Assembly: GCF_029846715.1 (NCBI RefSeq)
Contig: NZ_JARVWW010000016.1
Coordinates: forward strand, 1 to 64,000
Length of the DNA: 64,000 nucleotides
Origin: Bradyrhizobium nivariense
GTDB taxonomy: Bacteria; Pseudomonadota; Alphaproteobacteria; Rhizobiales; Xanthobacteraceae
Reading direction: 5' to 3'
Of this stretch, positions 43,507 to 53,936 are shown one piece after another. The notes beneath the pieces were generated by a model. It saw only the letters and a program-made list of their open reading frames with translations. It made no database searches and was not told the origin of the DNA. Position numbers and translations under genes: made by a program. Every line of letters begins with the position of its first letter. Position 1 is the stretch's first letter.

Positions 43507-45111
43507 TTATCCCCGTCTTGCCGCCTCGAGCGCCTGCGGCGTGTCGATGTCGAGGAAGGCGCTCTCGCCGTCGACCGGCACTTCGGCAACCGCCTCGGTG
43601 TGCTTGGCGATCAGGTGACGCGCGCCGATATCGCCGTCGAGTGTCATCAACTCCGCAAAGAAGCGGCGCGACCACAGCACGGGATTGCCGCGGCGGCCGT
43701 CGCTGACGGGCACGACGATGAGATTGCCGCGATCCGGCGCAAAGCCGTCGATGAGACGGTCGATCAGGCCGGCATCGATCAGCGGCATGTCGCCGAGGCA
43801 AATCACGGCTCCGTCGCTCGCTTCAGATACGGCCGCGATGCCGGCCTTGACCGAACTCGCAATGCCGCCGGCGAAATCCGGGTTCTTGACGACACGCACC
43901 TTCAGGCCTTGCAGCGCCTGCTCGACCAGCTCGGTCTGATGGCCGGTGACGACGATCACCTCGGACGCTTTCGAGGCCAGCGCCTGCTCGGTTGCGATCC
44001 GCACCAGCTTCTTGCCGTCGAGCTCGGCCAGCAGCTTGTTCGGCCCGCCCATGCGGGTCGAGCGCCCAGCGGCGAGCACGATGGCGGCGACCTGGCTGTT
44101 GCCCTCGATCTCCGGCTTGGCGCGCGGCTGCGGCCGCGTCACGATCTCCATCAGAAGGCCGCCGACACCCATACCCATCAGCTCGGAACGCGTCACCTTG
44201 ATGCCGGCGAGGAGCCGCATCAGCACCCAATCAAACCCGTTCTCGACCGGCGAGCGCGCGCATCCGGGCGCGCCCAGTACCGGCACGCTGCCGGCCCGGG
44301 CAATCAGCAACAGATTGCCGGGATCGACCGGCATGCCGAAATGCTCGATCTCGCCGCCGATTTCGGTCACGGCCGCCGGGATCACGTCGCGCCGGTCGGC
44401 GATCGCAGACGCGCCGAACACGATGACGAGCTCCGCGTCGAGCGCAAGCAGCTCCTTGATCGCGGCGGACAGCTCCCGCTCCTCGTGCTGGACTCGCCGC
44501 TCGGCGATGATGCCGGCGCCGGCCGGCGCCAGCCGCTCGGCGGTGACACGCAGGGTCTTGTCGATCACCTTGGAGGACAGGCCCGGCAGCAGCGTCGAGA
44601 CCACGCCGACGCGCTTGATGACGTACGGCGCGATCTTCAGCACGTCGCGGCCCGCGGCCTTCACCGCGGCGTCACGCAACTGTCCTTCGACGCCGAACGG
44701 GATGATCTTGACGGTGCCGACCATCTCGCCCTCGACCACCGGCTTGAAGGCGGAGAGCGTCGCAAAGGTGATGGCCTCGTCGATATTGTTGATGCGGTCA
44801 ACTGCGGCGCGGTCGATCACCAGCACGCCCGGACGCGCGGCGAACAGGTTGGCGCGGCCGGTGAAGGCCCGCTCGACATGAATGCCCTCGCCGCCGACGG
44901 TGAGCGCGATGCTGGCGGCGGCGGCGTCCTCGGAGACGTCGCCCTCCTCCATCCGCACCACCACAACATCCTTGATACCGGCGCGCGTCAGCGCCTCGAC
45001 CTCGGTCGGGCCGATCGTCGTTCCTTTCTTCAGCACCAGCGGTCCTTGGCGCAGGGTGTGGACGGTCACCCCGCCGATCGCATCCTTGGGGCTCGCCGGG
45101 CCAAATTTCAT
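43507..45111 (-). CDS. bifunctional molybdopterin-binding/NTP transferase (MobA/MocA-like)
   Basis: A 534-residue fusion. Residues 1-335 form a MoeA/MogA-like molybdopterin-binding part (GVTVHTLRQGPLVLKKGTTI, then VIVFGASAIADRRDVIPAAV). From about 340 comes a MobA-like NTP transferase with AAIVLAAGRSTRMGGPNKLL and CLGDMPLIDAGLIDRLID. MocA adds CMP to molybdopterin for enzymes of the xanthine dehydrogenase family, so this protein would serve the Cox-type molybdoenzyme of this cluster. The ATG at 45111 overlaps the XdhC gene by 4 bases. The open frame above to 45441 is a shadow. Confidence 0.87.
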   Translation of the reverse strand: MKFGPASPKDAIGGVTVHTLRQGPLVLKKGTTIGPTEVEALTRAGIKDVVVVRMEEGDVSEDAAAASIALTVGGEGIHVERAFTGRANLFAARPGVLVIDRAAVDRINNIDEAITFATLSAFKPVVEGEMVGTVKIIPFGVEGQLRDAAVKAAGRDVLKIAPYVIKRVGVVSTLLPGLSSKVIDKTLRVTAERLAPAGAGIIAERRVQHEERELSAAIKELLALDAELVIVFGASAIADRRDVIPAAVTEIGGEIEHFGMPVDPGNLLLIARAGSVPVLGAPGCARSPVENGFDWVLMRLLAGIKVTRSELMGMGVGGLLMEIVTRPQPRAKPEIEGNSQVAAIVLAAGRSTRMGGPNKLLAELDGKKLVRIATEQALASKASEVIVVTGHQTELVEQALQGLKVRVVKNPDFAGGIASSVKAGIAAVSEASDGAVICLGDMPLIDAGLIDRLIDGFAPDRGNLIVVPVSDGRRGNPVLWSRRFFAELMTLDGDIGARHLIAKHTEAVAEVPVDGESAFLDIDTPQALEAARRG

Positions 45112-45809
45112 GCCGCTGCTTCTTTTTCCTTGGGTGGCAAGCGAAGCACTGCCGTGATCTCGGCCATGATCGACACCGCGATCTCGGACGGCGAGACCGC
45201 GCCGATTGCCAGCCCGATCGGCGCGTGGATGCGCGCGATGTCGCTCTCCTTGGCGCCCTGCGCGCGCAGCCGGTCGCCACGCTTGGTATGCGTCTTCCGC
45301 GAGCCGAGCGCGCCGATATAGAAGCAGCCGCGCTCGAAGGCATGCAGCAGCGCGGGATCGTCGATCTTGGGATCGTGGGTCACCGCGACGAAGGCGGTGT
45401 AGGCATCGACGTTGAGCGGCGGCAGCGCCGTGTCGGGCCACTCGGCAACGAGTGGAATGTCGGGGAAGCGCTCGGGGCTCGCAAAGGCCGTGCGCGGATC
45501 GACGACGGTCACGTCATAGCCGAGCGAGCGTGCCAGCGGCGCCAAGGCCTGGCTGATATGGACCGCGCCGACGATGACGAGCTTGGCAGTCGGCGCGTAG
45601 ACGTTGAGAAACAGCTTCTTGCCGCCGGCCTCGACATTGGCGCTCTTGCCCATGCGAAGCTGCTTTTCCAGCTCGGTGCGCAGCGGGTCCTTGGCAAAAT
45701 CCGCTGATTTCACCAGGCGCTGCTCGCCGCTCTCGGTGTCGGTCACCAGGATCACCGGGCGGCGCGCGGCGCGCTCGGCGTTGAGTTCGTGCAGGATTGC
45801 GAGCTTCAC
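45108..45809 (-). CDS. XdhC/CoxI-type protein, Rossmann part
   Basis: A 233-residue protein with GTG start at 45809. It begins KLAILHELNAERAARRPVIL, and the C-terminal half has the XdhC Rossmann fold: VIVGAVHISQALAPLARSLG, VVDPRTAFASPERFPD and FYIGALGSRKTHTKRGDRL. XdhC proteins bind and sulfurate molybdenum cofactor before insertion. The small CoxI/XdhC part lies directly upstream as a separate gene with only 2 bases between, so the usual single protein is split. Confidence 0.85.
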   Translation of the reverse strand: MKLAILHELNAERAARRPVILVTDTESGEQRLVKSADFAKDPLRTELEKQLRMGKSANVEAGGKKLFLNVYAPTAKLVIVGAVHISQALAPLARSLGYDVTVVDPRTAFASPERFPDIPLVAEWPDTALPPLNVDAYTAFVAVTHDPKIDDPALLHAFERGCFYIGALGSRKTHTKRGDRLRAQGAKESDIARIHAPIGLAIGAVSPSEIAVSIMAEITAVLRLPPKEKEAAA

Positions 45810-45811
45810 GG

Positions 45812-46135
45812 CTAGCCGACCTTCTCGACGAAGACGCGGATGGTGCCGCCGCAGGACAGCCCGACATTCCAGGCGGTCTCGTCGGCAACGCCAAACTCCA
45901 GCATCCTGGGCTTGCCGCTCTGGATCACATCCATGGCTTCGGTGACCACGGCGCCTTCGACGCAGCCGCCGGAGACGGACCCCAGGAACGTGCCCTCGTC
46001 GTTGATGACGAGGCTCGAGCCCGCCGGGCGCGGCGCCGAGCCCCAGGTCTCCACCACGGTGGCGAGCGCGACGCCACGGCCGGCCTTCTGCCAGTCCTCC
46101 GCCGCCTTCAGAATATCCTCGTCGCGATCGAGCAT
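45812..46135 (-). CDS. XdhC/CoxI family protein, N-terminal-type
   Basis: A 107-residue protein, the stand-alone N-terminal domain of XdhC: VALATVVETWGSAPRPAGSS, LVINDEGTFLGSVSGGCVEG and NVGLSCGGTIRVFVE are its three motifs, with the conserved Cys residues that can bind cofactor. It works with the protein encoded next. It follows coxE by 9 bases and is part of the Cox operon. Confidence 0.87.
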   Translation of the reverse strand: MLDRDEDILKAAEDWQKAGRGVALATVVETWGSAPRPAGSSLVINDEGTFLGSVSGGCVEGAVVTEAMDVIQSGKPRMLEFGVADETAWNVGLSCGGTIRVFVEKVG

Positions 46136-46144
46136 GGCTACCTC

Positions 46145-47347
46145 TCAAGCTGCGGAGCGGATCAGGCTGCGGTGATGCGGCGGCAGCGGCCGGGAGAGCG
46201 TGGTGATCAGCTCCTGGATCGAACTCAAATTATGTACCGGGCGGAATTCGTCAACGTGCGGCAGCATCATTTTGATGCCCTGGGCCTTGGCCTCGAAGCC
46301 GCCGAACCGCAGCAGCGGGTTGAGCCAGATCAGCCGCCGGCAGGAGCGGTGCAGCCGGTCCATCTCGAAGGCGAGCTTGGAATCGGCCTCCCGCTCCAGC
46401 CCGTCGGAGATCAGCAGCACGATGGCGCCCTGGCTCAGCACGCGCCGCGCCCACAATTTGTTGAAGTTGTGCAGCGAGGCCGAGATCCGCGTGCCGCCGG
46501 CCCAGTCCTCGACCGAGGCCGAGCAGCTTGCCAGCGCCTCGTCAGGGTCGCGCTGGCGCAGCGCCCGGGTGACGTTGGTGAGCCGGGTGCCGAACAGGAA
46601 CACTGAGACGCGTTTTCGCGCATCCCCTATGGCATGCAGGAAGTGCAGGAACAGGCGGGTGTACTCGCTCATCGAACCCGAGATGTCGAGCAGCGCGACG
46701 ATCGGCGCCGGCTTCTCGATCCGACCGAGACGATGGATGTCGATGATGTCGCCGCCGGTGCGCAACGAGGCGCGCAGCGTGCGGCGCAGGTCGAGGCGCA
46801 GGCCGCGGGGATCGGGCCGGTGCCGGCGCGTCAGAAGCTCGGCCTGCGGCAACCGCATCCGCTCGACGGCGCGGAGCGCTTCGGTGATCTCCGCCGCGCT
46901 CATCTGCGCGAAATCCTTCTTCTGAAGGATCTCCTTGTCGGAGACCGACAGGCGCAGATCCTGCTCCTGGTGCTGCGGCGTCTCCGTCATCCGCGGCTGC
47001 GACATCGCCTCCTGGACGCGGCGCGAGCCGGCCTGCGGCTTCTTCTTGGCCTGCTCCGGCAGCGGCACCGAATCCAGCATGTGCTTCCACTCTTCCGAGG
47101 CGCGGAAGAACAGGTTGAAGGCCTGTCTGAAGATCAGCGTGTGCTCGTGGCGCTTGACGAAAATGGCCTCCAGCGTGGTGAAGACGTCCGTGCGTTTGCC
47201 GATGTCGATCACCTGGAGCGCGCTCATGGCATCGATGACGGCGCCCGGCCCGACCGGCATCCCCGACGCGCGCAACGCGCGGGCGAAGCCGACGATGTTG
47301 TCGGCGAATTGCTCGGTTTGCTCAGGGGCAAGGTGGTTGATGGCCAT
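46145..47347 (-). CDS. coxE: VWA domain protein CoxE
   Basis: A 400-residue protein with a C-terminal von Willebrand A domain (about 205-380). The MIDAS motif DISGSMS follows the first strand (APIVALLDISGSMSEYTRLF), with SDGLE later. N-terminal residues contain CoxE-type FADNIVGFARALRASGMPVG. CoxE with the MoxR ATPase CoxD acts in building the metal site of CO dehydrogenase-type enzymes. It lies next to coxD, gap 60 bases. Confidence 0.9.
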   Translation of the reverse strand: MAINHLAPEQTEQFADNIVGFARALRASGMPVGPGAVIDAMSALQVIDIGKRTDVFTTLEAIFVKRHEHTLIFRQAFNLFFRASEEWKHMLDSVPLPEQAKKKPQAGSRRVQEAMSQPRMTETPQHQEQDLRLSVSDKEILQKKDFAQMSAAEITEALRAVERMRLPQAELLTRRHRPDPRGLRLDLRRTLRASLRTGGDIIDIHRLGRIEKPAPIVALLDISGSMSEYTRLFLHFLHAIGDARKRVSVFLFGTRLTNVTRALRQRDPDEALASCSASVEDWAGGTRISASLHNFNKLWARRVLSQGAIVLLISDGLEREADSKLAFEMDRLHRSCRRLIWLNPLLRFGGFEAKAQGIKMMLPHVDEFRPVHNLSSIQELITTLSRPLPPHHRSLIRSAA

Positions 47348-47407
47348 GGTCTCGTATCCATCCCCTTGTCGTTCAGCTCGCGATAGGCGCGCCCCGGAAT
47401 AACAATC

Positions 47408-48331
<924 letters not shown>

Positions 48332-48393
48332 GAAAAAGCCAGTCTCGCTGCGCCCTCACCGGGGACAAGTTTGAGCCGAGGCGTGAGGATCAC

Positions 48394-49200
48394 TCACTCC
48401 TTGGCGTTGGCGGCGTCGAGGGCACGCCGCGTCAGCACGCCGATGAGGTGCGCGCGGTATTCGGCGCTGCCATGGATGTCGCTGTTGAGGCCGTCCGCCG
48501 GCACCTCGATGCCATCAAGCGCCTTCGCGGCGAAGCGCTTCTTCAGGGCTTCCTCGAACGCGGTGACACGGAACACGCCTTCAGAGCCGGCGCCTGTGAT
48601 CGCGACCCGCACGTCTGACGGACGCCGCGCCACGAACACGCCGACCAGCGCGTAACGCGAGGCCTGGTTGCGGAACTTGATATAGGCCGCCTTCTTCGGC
48701 AGCGGGAACATCACCTTGGTGATGATCTCGTCGGCCTCGAGCGCCGTCGTGAACAGGCCCTGGAAATATTCTTCCGCCTTGAGGCGACGCTTGTTGGTGA
48801 CGATGGTGGCGCCGAGCGCGAGCACCGCAGCCGGATAGTCCGCGGTCGGATCGTTGTTGGCAAGCGAGCCGCCGAGCGTGCCCTTGTGGCGCACGGCGGG
48901 ATCGCCGATCTGGCTGGCAAGGTTCGCGAGCGCCGGGATCGCCTCGCCGACGATGGCGGAGCTTGCGACCTCGGCATGCCTGGCGGTGGCGCCGATCACG
49001 AGCGCGCGGCCCTTCATCTCGATCGTGTTGAGCCCCTCGATATGGGAGAGGTCGACCAGATGCGGCGGGCTGGCGAGGCGCTGCTTCATGACGGGAATCA
49101 GCGTGTGGCCGCCGGCGATCACCTTGGCGTCTTCGTTCTTCACCAGGAGGTTGGCGGCCTGCCGAACGGTCCCGGGGCGATGGTATTTGAAATCGTACAT
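48394..49200 (-). CDS. coxM: FAD-binding subunit of Cox-type molybdenum hydroxylase
   Basis: A 268-residue medium subunit. MYDFKYHRPGTVRQAANLL begins it, VIAGGHTLIPVMKQRLA (about 27-43) and TLGGSLANNDPTADYPA (about 108-124) bind the FAD pyrophosphate. It passes electrons to quinone or NAD. It lies directly after coxS with 33 bases between; the large catalytic subunit gene that commonly belongs here is absent. Confidence 0.9.
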   Translation of the reverse strand: MYDFKYHRPGTVRQAANLLVKNEDAKVIAGGHTLIPVMKQRLASPPHLVDLSHIEGLNTIEMKGRALVIGATARHAEVASSAIVGEAIPALANLASQIGDPAVRHKGTLGGSLANNDPTADYPAAVLALGATIVTNKRRLKAEEYFQGLFTTALEADEIITKVMFPLPKKAAYIKFRNQASRYALVGVFVARRPSDVRVAITGAGSEGVFRVTAFEEALKKRFAAKALDGIEVPADGLNSDIHGSAEYRAHLIGVLTRRALDAANAKE

Positions 49201-49233
49201 CTGAATGTCCTGATCGCAGAGTGCGCGCGCGGT

Positions 49234-49719
<486 letters not shown>

Positions 49720-49782
49720 AAGCACTCTCTATCAGCGCCCCGACGGGTCCCGTCGAAGCGGTTCTTATAATTATTCCAACCC

Positions 49783-49811
49783 ATCATATGGGCCATTATG
49801 CCCCGGGGCAA
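49783..49811 (-). promoter_or_regulatory. candidate promoter of the coxSMDE operon
   Basis: On the minus strand TTGCCC (49811-49806), 17 bases, then TATGAT (49788-49783) lie in the 149-base coxG-coxS gap, 63 bases before the coxS start. Prediction only. Confidence 0.4.
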
Positions 49812-49868
49812 CATCACCCGGAACGCAAGGCGCCATGCCGAAAGGCGCAATGCTTAAGGTATTGGCCT

Positions 49869-50315
49869 TCAGCCCTGTACCGCCTTGGCGAAGTTCGTGA
49901 AAAATTCGTCGGCCAGTTTCTTGGCGGCGCCGTTGATCAGGCGTTGGCCAAGCTGCGCCAACTTGCCGCCGATCTGCGCCTCGACCTCGTAGGACAAAAG
50001 CGTGCCGCCGTCCTTCTCCGCGAGCTTGACCACGGCGCCGCCCTTGGCGAAGCCGGCCACTCCGCCCTCGCCTTCGCCGGAGATCTTGTAGCCGTTCGGC
50101 GGGTCGAGATCGGACAGCGTGACCTTGCCCTTGAAGCGCGCCGACACCGGGCCGACCTTCATTTTCGCCGTCGCACGAAAGCCGCCATCGTCGGTCTTCT
50201 CCAGCTCCTCGCAGCCGGGGATGCAGGCCTTCAGCACCTCGGCATCGTTGAGCTTGGCCCACACGGCCTCGCGCGGCGCCGCAAGCTGGACTTCGCCGTT
50301 CATCGTCATGGCCAT
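49869..50315 (-). CDS. coxG: CoxG/SRPBCC subunit, CO dehydrogenase subunit G
   Basis: A 148-residue protein of the CoxG family: MTMNGEVQLAAPREAVWAKL, VLKACIPGCEELEK and YEVEAQIGGKLAQLGQRLIN are its three blocks. CoxG is thought to anchor CO dehydrogenase to the membrane; here no C-terminal helix is visible. The ATG at 50315 has GGGAGG seven bases upstream. It leads the cluster and lies before coxS with a gap. Confidence 0.88.
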   Translation of the reverse strand: MAMTMNGEVQLAAPREAVWAKLNDAEVLKACIPGCEELEKTDDGGFRATAKMKVGPVSARFKGKVTLSDLDPPNGYKISGEGEGGVAGFAKGGAVVKLAEKDGGTLLSYEVEAQIGGKLAQLGQRLINGAAKKLADEFFTNFAKAVQG

Positions 50316-50499
50316 GGGGTGCCTCCCGGGATATCGAACTTGGATCGCGCAACTATAATGCTGCTCAAGTAACGCAGGGAGGCGGCAAAAGAAAGGGTGC
50401 CCCCCGGTCACGTGCAATGCATATTCGCAACTGCAAAAAGCTTGCGCTGATGGTTTGGGATTGGCACAGGCGGGCCATGGTGGTTAGGTCCCGCCTAAT

Positions 50500-51855
50500 A
50501 TGAGCACATCCCTCTCCCTCCTGCTCGCGCCGATGCTGTCGAGCGCGGCCATGCGCGCCGTCTGCGACGACCGGTCGACCCTCCAGAACATGCTCGATTT
50601 CGAGGCAGCCTTGGCCCGAGCCGAAGCGGCCACGGGCGTGATTCCCGCATCCGCGGTGGGCCCGATCGAAGCCGCGTGCAAGGCCGATACCTTTGACATG
50701 GCTGCGCTGGCCGAGGCCGCGACGCGATCCGGCAATCTCGCGATTCCCCTCGTCAAGACGCTGACCGCCAATGTCGGCAAGGCCGACGCAGGGGCCGCGC
50801 GCTACGTGCATTGGGGGGCGACCAGTCAGGACGTCATCGACAGCGCGACCATGCTCACGCTGCGCGCCGGCATCGATGCGTTGGACGCCGACCTCAGCCG
50901 CGCCATCAAGGGCTTTGCCGCGCTGGCACGGAAGCACCGCAACACCGCGATGGTGGCGCGGACCTGGCTCCAGCACGCGCTGCCGATGCCGTTCGGGCTG
51001 AAGGCCGCCGAATACGCCGCAAGCCTTGCCCGCGCCCGCGGCCGCCTGCGGCGGCTCTCCCGCGAGAGCCTCGCGCTGCAATTCGGCGGCGCCGCCGGCA
51101 CGCTCGCAGCACTTGGCGACAAGGGGCTCGTGGTCGCCGAACGGCTGGCGCAGGAGCTCAATCTGCCGCTACCCGAAGCCCCCTGGCACACCCATCGCGA
51201 CCGGATCGCGGAAGCCGCATCGAGCTTTGCGATTCTCGCCGGAAGCTGCGGCAAGATCGCCCGCGACGTCTCGCTGCTGATGCAGACCGATGTCGCCGAA
51301 GCGTTTGAACCCGCCGGCGAAGGCCGCGGCGGCTCCTCGACCATGCCGCACAAGCGCAACCCGGTGGCCGCCGCAAGCGCGCTGGGCTGCGCGACCATGG
51401 CCCCGCAGCTCGCCGCGACGATCTTTGCCGCGCAGGTGCAGGACCACGAGCGCAGCGCCGGTCCGTGGCACGCGGAATGGCCGACGCTGCCGCAATTGAT
51501 GCTGGTCACCTCGGGCGCGCTGGCCGCCATCGTCGATATCGCGGAAGGACTGGACGTCGATGCCGCGCGCATGCGCAGCAATCTCGATGCGACCCAGGGC
51601 CTGATCATGGCGGAAGCGGTGACCTTTGCGCTGGCCGAGAAAATCGGCAGGAGCGATGCGCATCATCTCATCGAAGCCGCGAGCAAGCGCGCGGTCGCCG
51701 AGAAGAAGCATCTGCGCGAGGTGCTATCGGCCGATTCGCAAGTCACCGCGCATCTGACGCCCCAGAAAATTGCGGCATTGTTCGAGCCGATGGCCTATCA
51801 AGGCGCTTCCCAAGCCCTGATCGACCGCCTGCTCGCTTCACTGGATCTCCCTTGA
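50500..51855 (+). CDS. pcaB: 3-carboxy-cis,cis-muconate cycloisomerase
   Basis: A 451-residue enzyme of the fumarase/aspartase superfamily that makes gamma-carboxymuconolactone in protocatechuate breakdown. The superfamily signature GGSSTMPHKRNPVA lies near residues 278-291 and holds the catalytic Ser; RYVHWGATSQDVIDSATML near 104-122 and TWLQHALPMPFGLKA near 155-169 are the other two conserved regions. First gene of pcaB-pcaD-pcaC. PcaG/H (dioxygenase) and PcaIJF are not in the window. Confidence 0.93.
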   Translation: MSTSLSLLLAPMLSSAAMRAVCDDRSTLQNMLDFEAALARAEAATGVIPASAVGPIEAACKADTFDMAALAEAATRSGNLAIPLVKTLTANVGKADAGAARYVHWGATSQDVIDSATMLTLRAGIDALDADLSRAIKGFAALARKHRNTAMVARTWLQHALPMPFGLKAAEYAASLARARGRLRRLSRESLALQFGGAAGTLAALGDKGLVVAERLAQELNLPLPEAPWHTHRDRIAEAASSFAILAGSCGKIARDVSLLMQTDVAEAFEPAGEGRGGSSTMPHKRNPVAAASALGCATMAPQLAATIFAAQVQDHERSAGPWHAEWPTLPQLMLVTSGALAAIVDIAEGLDVDAARMRSNLDATQGLIMAEAVTFALAEKIGRSDAHHLIEAASKRAVAEKKHLREVLSADSQVTAHLTPQKIAALFEPMAYQGASQALIDRLLASLDLP

Positions 51856-51943
51856 TGTCATTGCCGGGCTTGACCCGGCAATCCATCATCCTGGATAGAT
51901 TCACTTTCTAGATGGATGCGCGGGTCAAGCCCGCGCATGACGA
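51856..51943. repeat. palindromic repeat between pcaB and pcaD
   Basis: GTCATTGCCGGGCTTGACCCGGCAATCCATC, shown in parts GTCATTGCCGGGCTTGACCC and GGCAATCCATC, faces GATGGATGCGCGGGTCAAGC and CCGCGCATGAC. It lies within the pca operon. Confidence 0.7.
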
Positions 51944-51953
51944 GGAGTAGCCC

Positions 51954-52736
51954 ATGCCCATGATCGATGCCGACGGTTGTCTGATCAACGTCTCCGTCGA
52001 GGGCCGCGACGGCGGGCCGACCTTGATGCTCTCCAACTCGCTCGGCTGCACGCTGCAGATGTGGGAACCGCAGATGAAGGCGCTGACGCAGGTGTTCCGC
52101 GTCATCCGCTACGACCGCCGCGGCCACGGCAAATCCAACGTTCCAGCCGGGCCCTATACGATGGAGCGCTTCGGCCGCGACGTGCTGGCGATCCTCGACG
52201 ACCTCAATATCGAGAAAGTGCACTGGTGCGGCCTCTCGATGGGCGGCATGGTCGGGCAATGGCTGGGCGCCAATGCGCCGGAGCGCTTCGGCAAGCTCAT
52301 CCTCGCCAACACCTCCTGCTACTACGCCGAGCCGACCAAATGGCTGGAGCGCATCGACGCCGTGAAGAAGGGCGGCATCGCGGCGGTCGCCGATGCCGTT
52401 ATCGCCGGCTGGCTCACCCAGGATTTCCGCGAGCGCGCGCCTGACATCACCGCGAGGATGAAGGCGATGCTGCTGGCCTCGCCGGTCGAAGGCTATCTCG
52501 CCTGCTGCGAGGCGCTGTCGACGCTCGACCAGCGTGCGCTGCTGTCGAAGATCAAAAGCCCGACGCTGGTGATCGCCGGCCGCCACGACATGGCGACGCC
52601 GATCTCGGCGGGTGAATTGATCCGCTCAAACATTGCCGGCGCGAGCATGACCATCATCGACGCCGCCCACATTTCCAATGTCGAGCAGCCGCACGCGTTC
52701 ACTGACGCGGTGGTGGGCTTCTTGACGCAGCGATAG
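51954..52736 (+). CDS. pcaD: 3-oxoadipate enol-lactonase
   Basis: A 260-residue alpha/beta hydrolase that opens the enol-lactone ring. Nucleophile Ser95 in CGLSMGGMVGQW, with SNSLGCTLQMWEPQ near residues 28-41 as the oxyanion and substrate region and RYDRRGHGKSN near 52-62; Asp in GRHDMATP and His in AAHISN complete the triad. It follows pcaB with a repeat between. Confidence 0.93.
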   Translation: MPMIDADGCLINVSVEGRDGGPTLMLSNSLGCTLQMWEPQMKALTQVFRVIRYDRRGHGKSNVPAGPYTMERFGRDVLAILDDLNIEKVHWCGLSMGGMVGQWLGANAPERFGKLILANTSCYYAEPTKWLERIDAVKKGGIAAVADAVIAGWLTQDFRERAPDITARMKAMLLASPVEGYLACCEALSTLDQRALLSKIKSPTLVIAGRHDMATPISAGELIRSNIAGASMTIIDAAHISNVEQPHAFTDAVVGFLTQR

Positions 52737-52746
52737 TCTTACAGCT

Positions 52747-52826
52747 CGTCGTTGCGAGCGCAGCGAAGAAATTCAGACCGTCTGCCCGGAAAGATTCTGG
52801 ATTGCTTCGCTAGGCTCGCAATGACG
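52747..52826. repeat. palindromic repeat, CGTCATTGCGAGC family
   Basis: CGTCGTTGCGAGCGCAGCGAAG and GATTGCTTCGCTAGGCTCGC then AATGACG are inverted arms. It lies between pcaD and pcaC and ends at the pcaC ribosome-binding site (GGAGG). Confidence 0.7.
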
Positions 52827-52841
52827 GAGGGGAGGATAGAT

Positions 52842-53234
52842 ATGGACGACCAGAAGCGCCGCGATGCCGGCATGAATGTGCGCCGAAAGGTGTTGGGCAA
52901 TGCCTGGGTCGACAAGTCGATCGCGAACCGCAATACGTTCAACACCGACTTCCAGGACATGATCACCCGCTATGCGTGGGGCGAGATCTGGACGCGGCCG
53001 CATTTTGACGAGCGCACGCGGCGGGTGCTGGTGATCGGCACCATGGTCGCGCTCGGGCAATGGGACGAATTCCGCCTGCATGTGCGCGCGGCGCTCGCCG
53101 AGGGCGGCTTCACGCCCGACGACATCAAGGAAATCCTGCTGCAGCAGGCGATCTATTGCGGCGTGCCGGCGGCGAACCACGCCGTCAAGGAAGCCTCAGC
53201 GATTGTGCAGGAGCTCGGCCTGCTCAAGACCTAG
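52842..53234 (+). CDS. pcaC: 4-carboxymuconolactone decarboxylase
   Basis: A 130-residue member of the AhpD-like/CMD family; it removes CO2 from gamma-carboxymuconolactone. GMNVRRKVLGNAWVDKSIAN opens it, WGEIWTRPHFDERTRRVLVI and LGQWDEFRLHVRAALAEG with the acid-base His follow. The ATG at 52842 has GGAGG 6 bases upstream; the longer frame from 52752 passes through the repeat and is rejected. Its 3' end overlaps the next minus-strand gene by 39 bases. Confidence 0.92.
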   Translation: MDDQKRRDAGMNVRRKVLGNAWVDKSIANRNTFNTDFQDMITRYAWGEIWTRPHFDERTRRVLVIGTMVALGQWDEFRLHVRAALAEGGFTPDDIKEILLQQAIYCGVPAANHAVKEASAIVQELGLLKT

Positions 53235-53720
53235 CGGCGGGGTAGCCTCGACGGTCTTCGGGACCGCTGCCGGCCGCTCGATCACAATCACGATGGCCGC
53301 ACCGAGCAAGAGCAGGAGCTCGGTCGCATGCAGCCGCAGCGCGGCCATCTCGCCGACCTTCGAAGCCATGATCATGCTGGCAAACGAGATCAGGCTGCCG
53401 ATTGCAAGCGCGATGCCGAGCGCCTCGTCGCTGCCGCCGTTCTTGCGGATGCGGGGGATGCAGAGTAGCGCAAGGTAGATCGCAAAGAACGCCACCACGG
53501 TCAGTCGGCCCAGCGCCAGCAGCCAGGCGGCACGCACGGTGTCCATCCCCGCCATCTGGAGATGGTCGCTGAGGAAAAGAGCCACCGCGACACTCGGCCG
53601 CTCGTAGAGGCCGTGCACCGGCGCCACCATGATGTTGAAGGCAACGAGGGTCCAGGCCGGGATGAAATAGGCCGCCAGCAGCACGCCGTTGACCGAGCCG
53701 ATCCGCCAATTTCCGAACAT
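53196..53720 (-). CDS. hypothetical membrane protein
   Basis: A 174-residue protein with four to five membrane helices: VNGVLLAAYFIPAWTLVAFN, WLLALGRLTVVAFFAIYLAL, EALGIALAIGSLISFASMIM and ATELLLLLGAAIVIVIE. The C-terminal tail is polar. No family was recognised. It overlaps the pcaC end tail to tail and is the only minus gene between pcaC and the Gln-rich protein. Confidence 0.72.
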   Translation of the reverse strand: MFGNWRIGSVNGVLLAAYFIPAWTLVAFNIMVAPVHGLYERPSVAVALFLSDHLQMAGMDTVRAAWLLALGRLTVVAFFAIYLALLCIPRIRKNGGSDEALGIALAIGSLISFASMIMASKVGEMAALRLHATELLLLLGAAIVIVIERPAAVPKTVEATPPLGLEQAELLHNR

Positions 53721-53862
53721 GCCACTTCCCGCTTCGCTTGGCCCGCGCCTTCGATGGAAGGCTTTGCCGGGAGCTAACTCGCATCAGACTGTGGCGGCAA
53801 TTTAAACCCTTTGTTTACCTTAACTGCCCCGATGGGCCCGAGCGCCAAGGAACCCGAGCGCC

Positions 53863-53893
53863 AAAGAAAAAGGCCCCGCCTTCCGGCGGGGCC
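53863..53893 (-). terminator. intrinsic terminator of the Gln-rich protein gene
   Basis: Stem GGCCCCGCC / GGCGGGGCC (53872-53880 and 53885-53893) with loop TTCC, followed on the minus strand by TTTTTCTTT (53871-53863). It lies 41 bases beyond the stop of the gene at 53934. Confidence 0.85.
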
Positions 53894-53904
53894 CTTCTTC
53901 ACTC

Positions 53905-53936
53905 CTGGGCCTCCAAACTACTGGGCCTCCAAACTA
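53905..53936. repeat. 16-base tandem duplication over a stop codon
   Basis: CTGGGCCTCCAAACTA occurs twice, head to tail. The end of the second copy is the stop codon (TAG on minus) of the Gln-rich gene. Confidence 0.9.

Noticed and set aside
43600..45321. 573-codon open frame opposite the MobA-like gene
   Set aside because: Mirror of a confirmed gene, with Asp/Arg/His/Gln bias.
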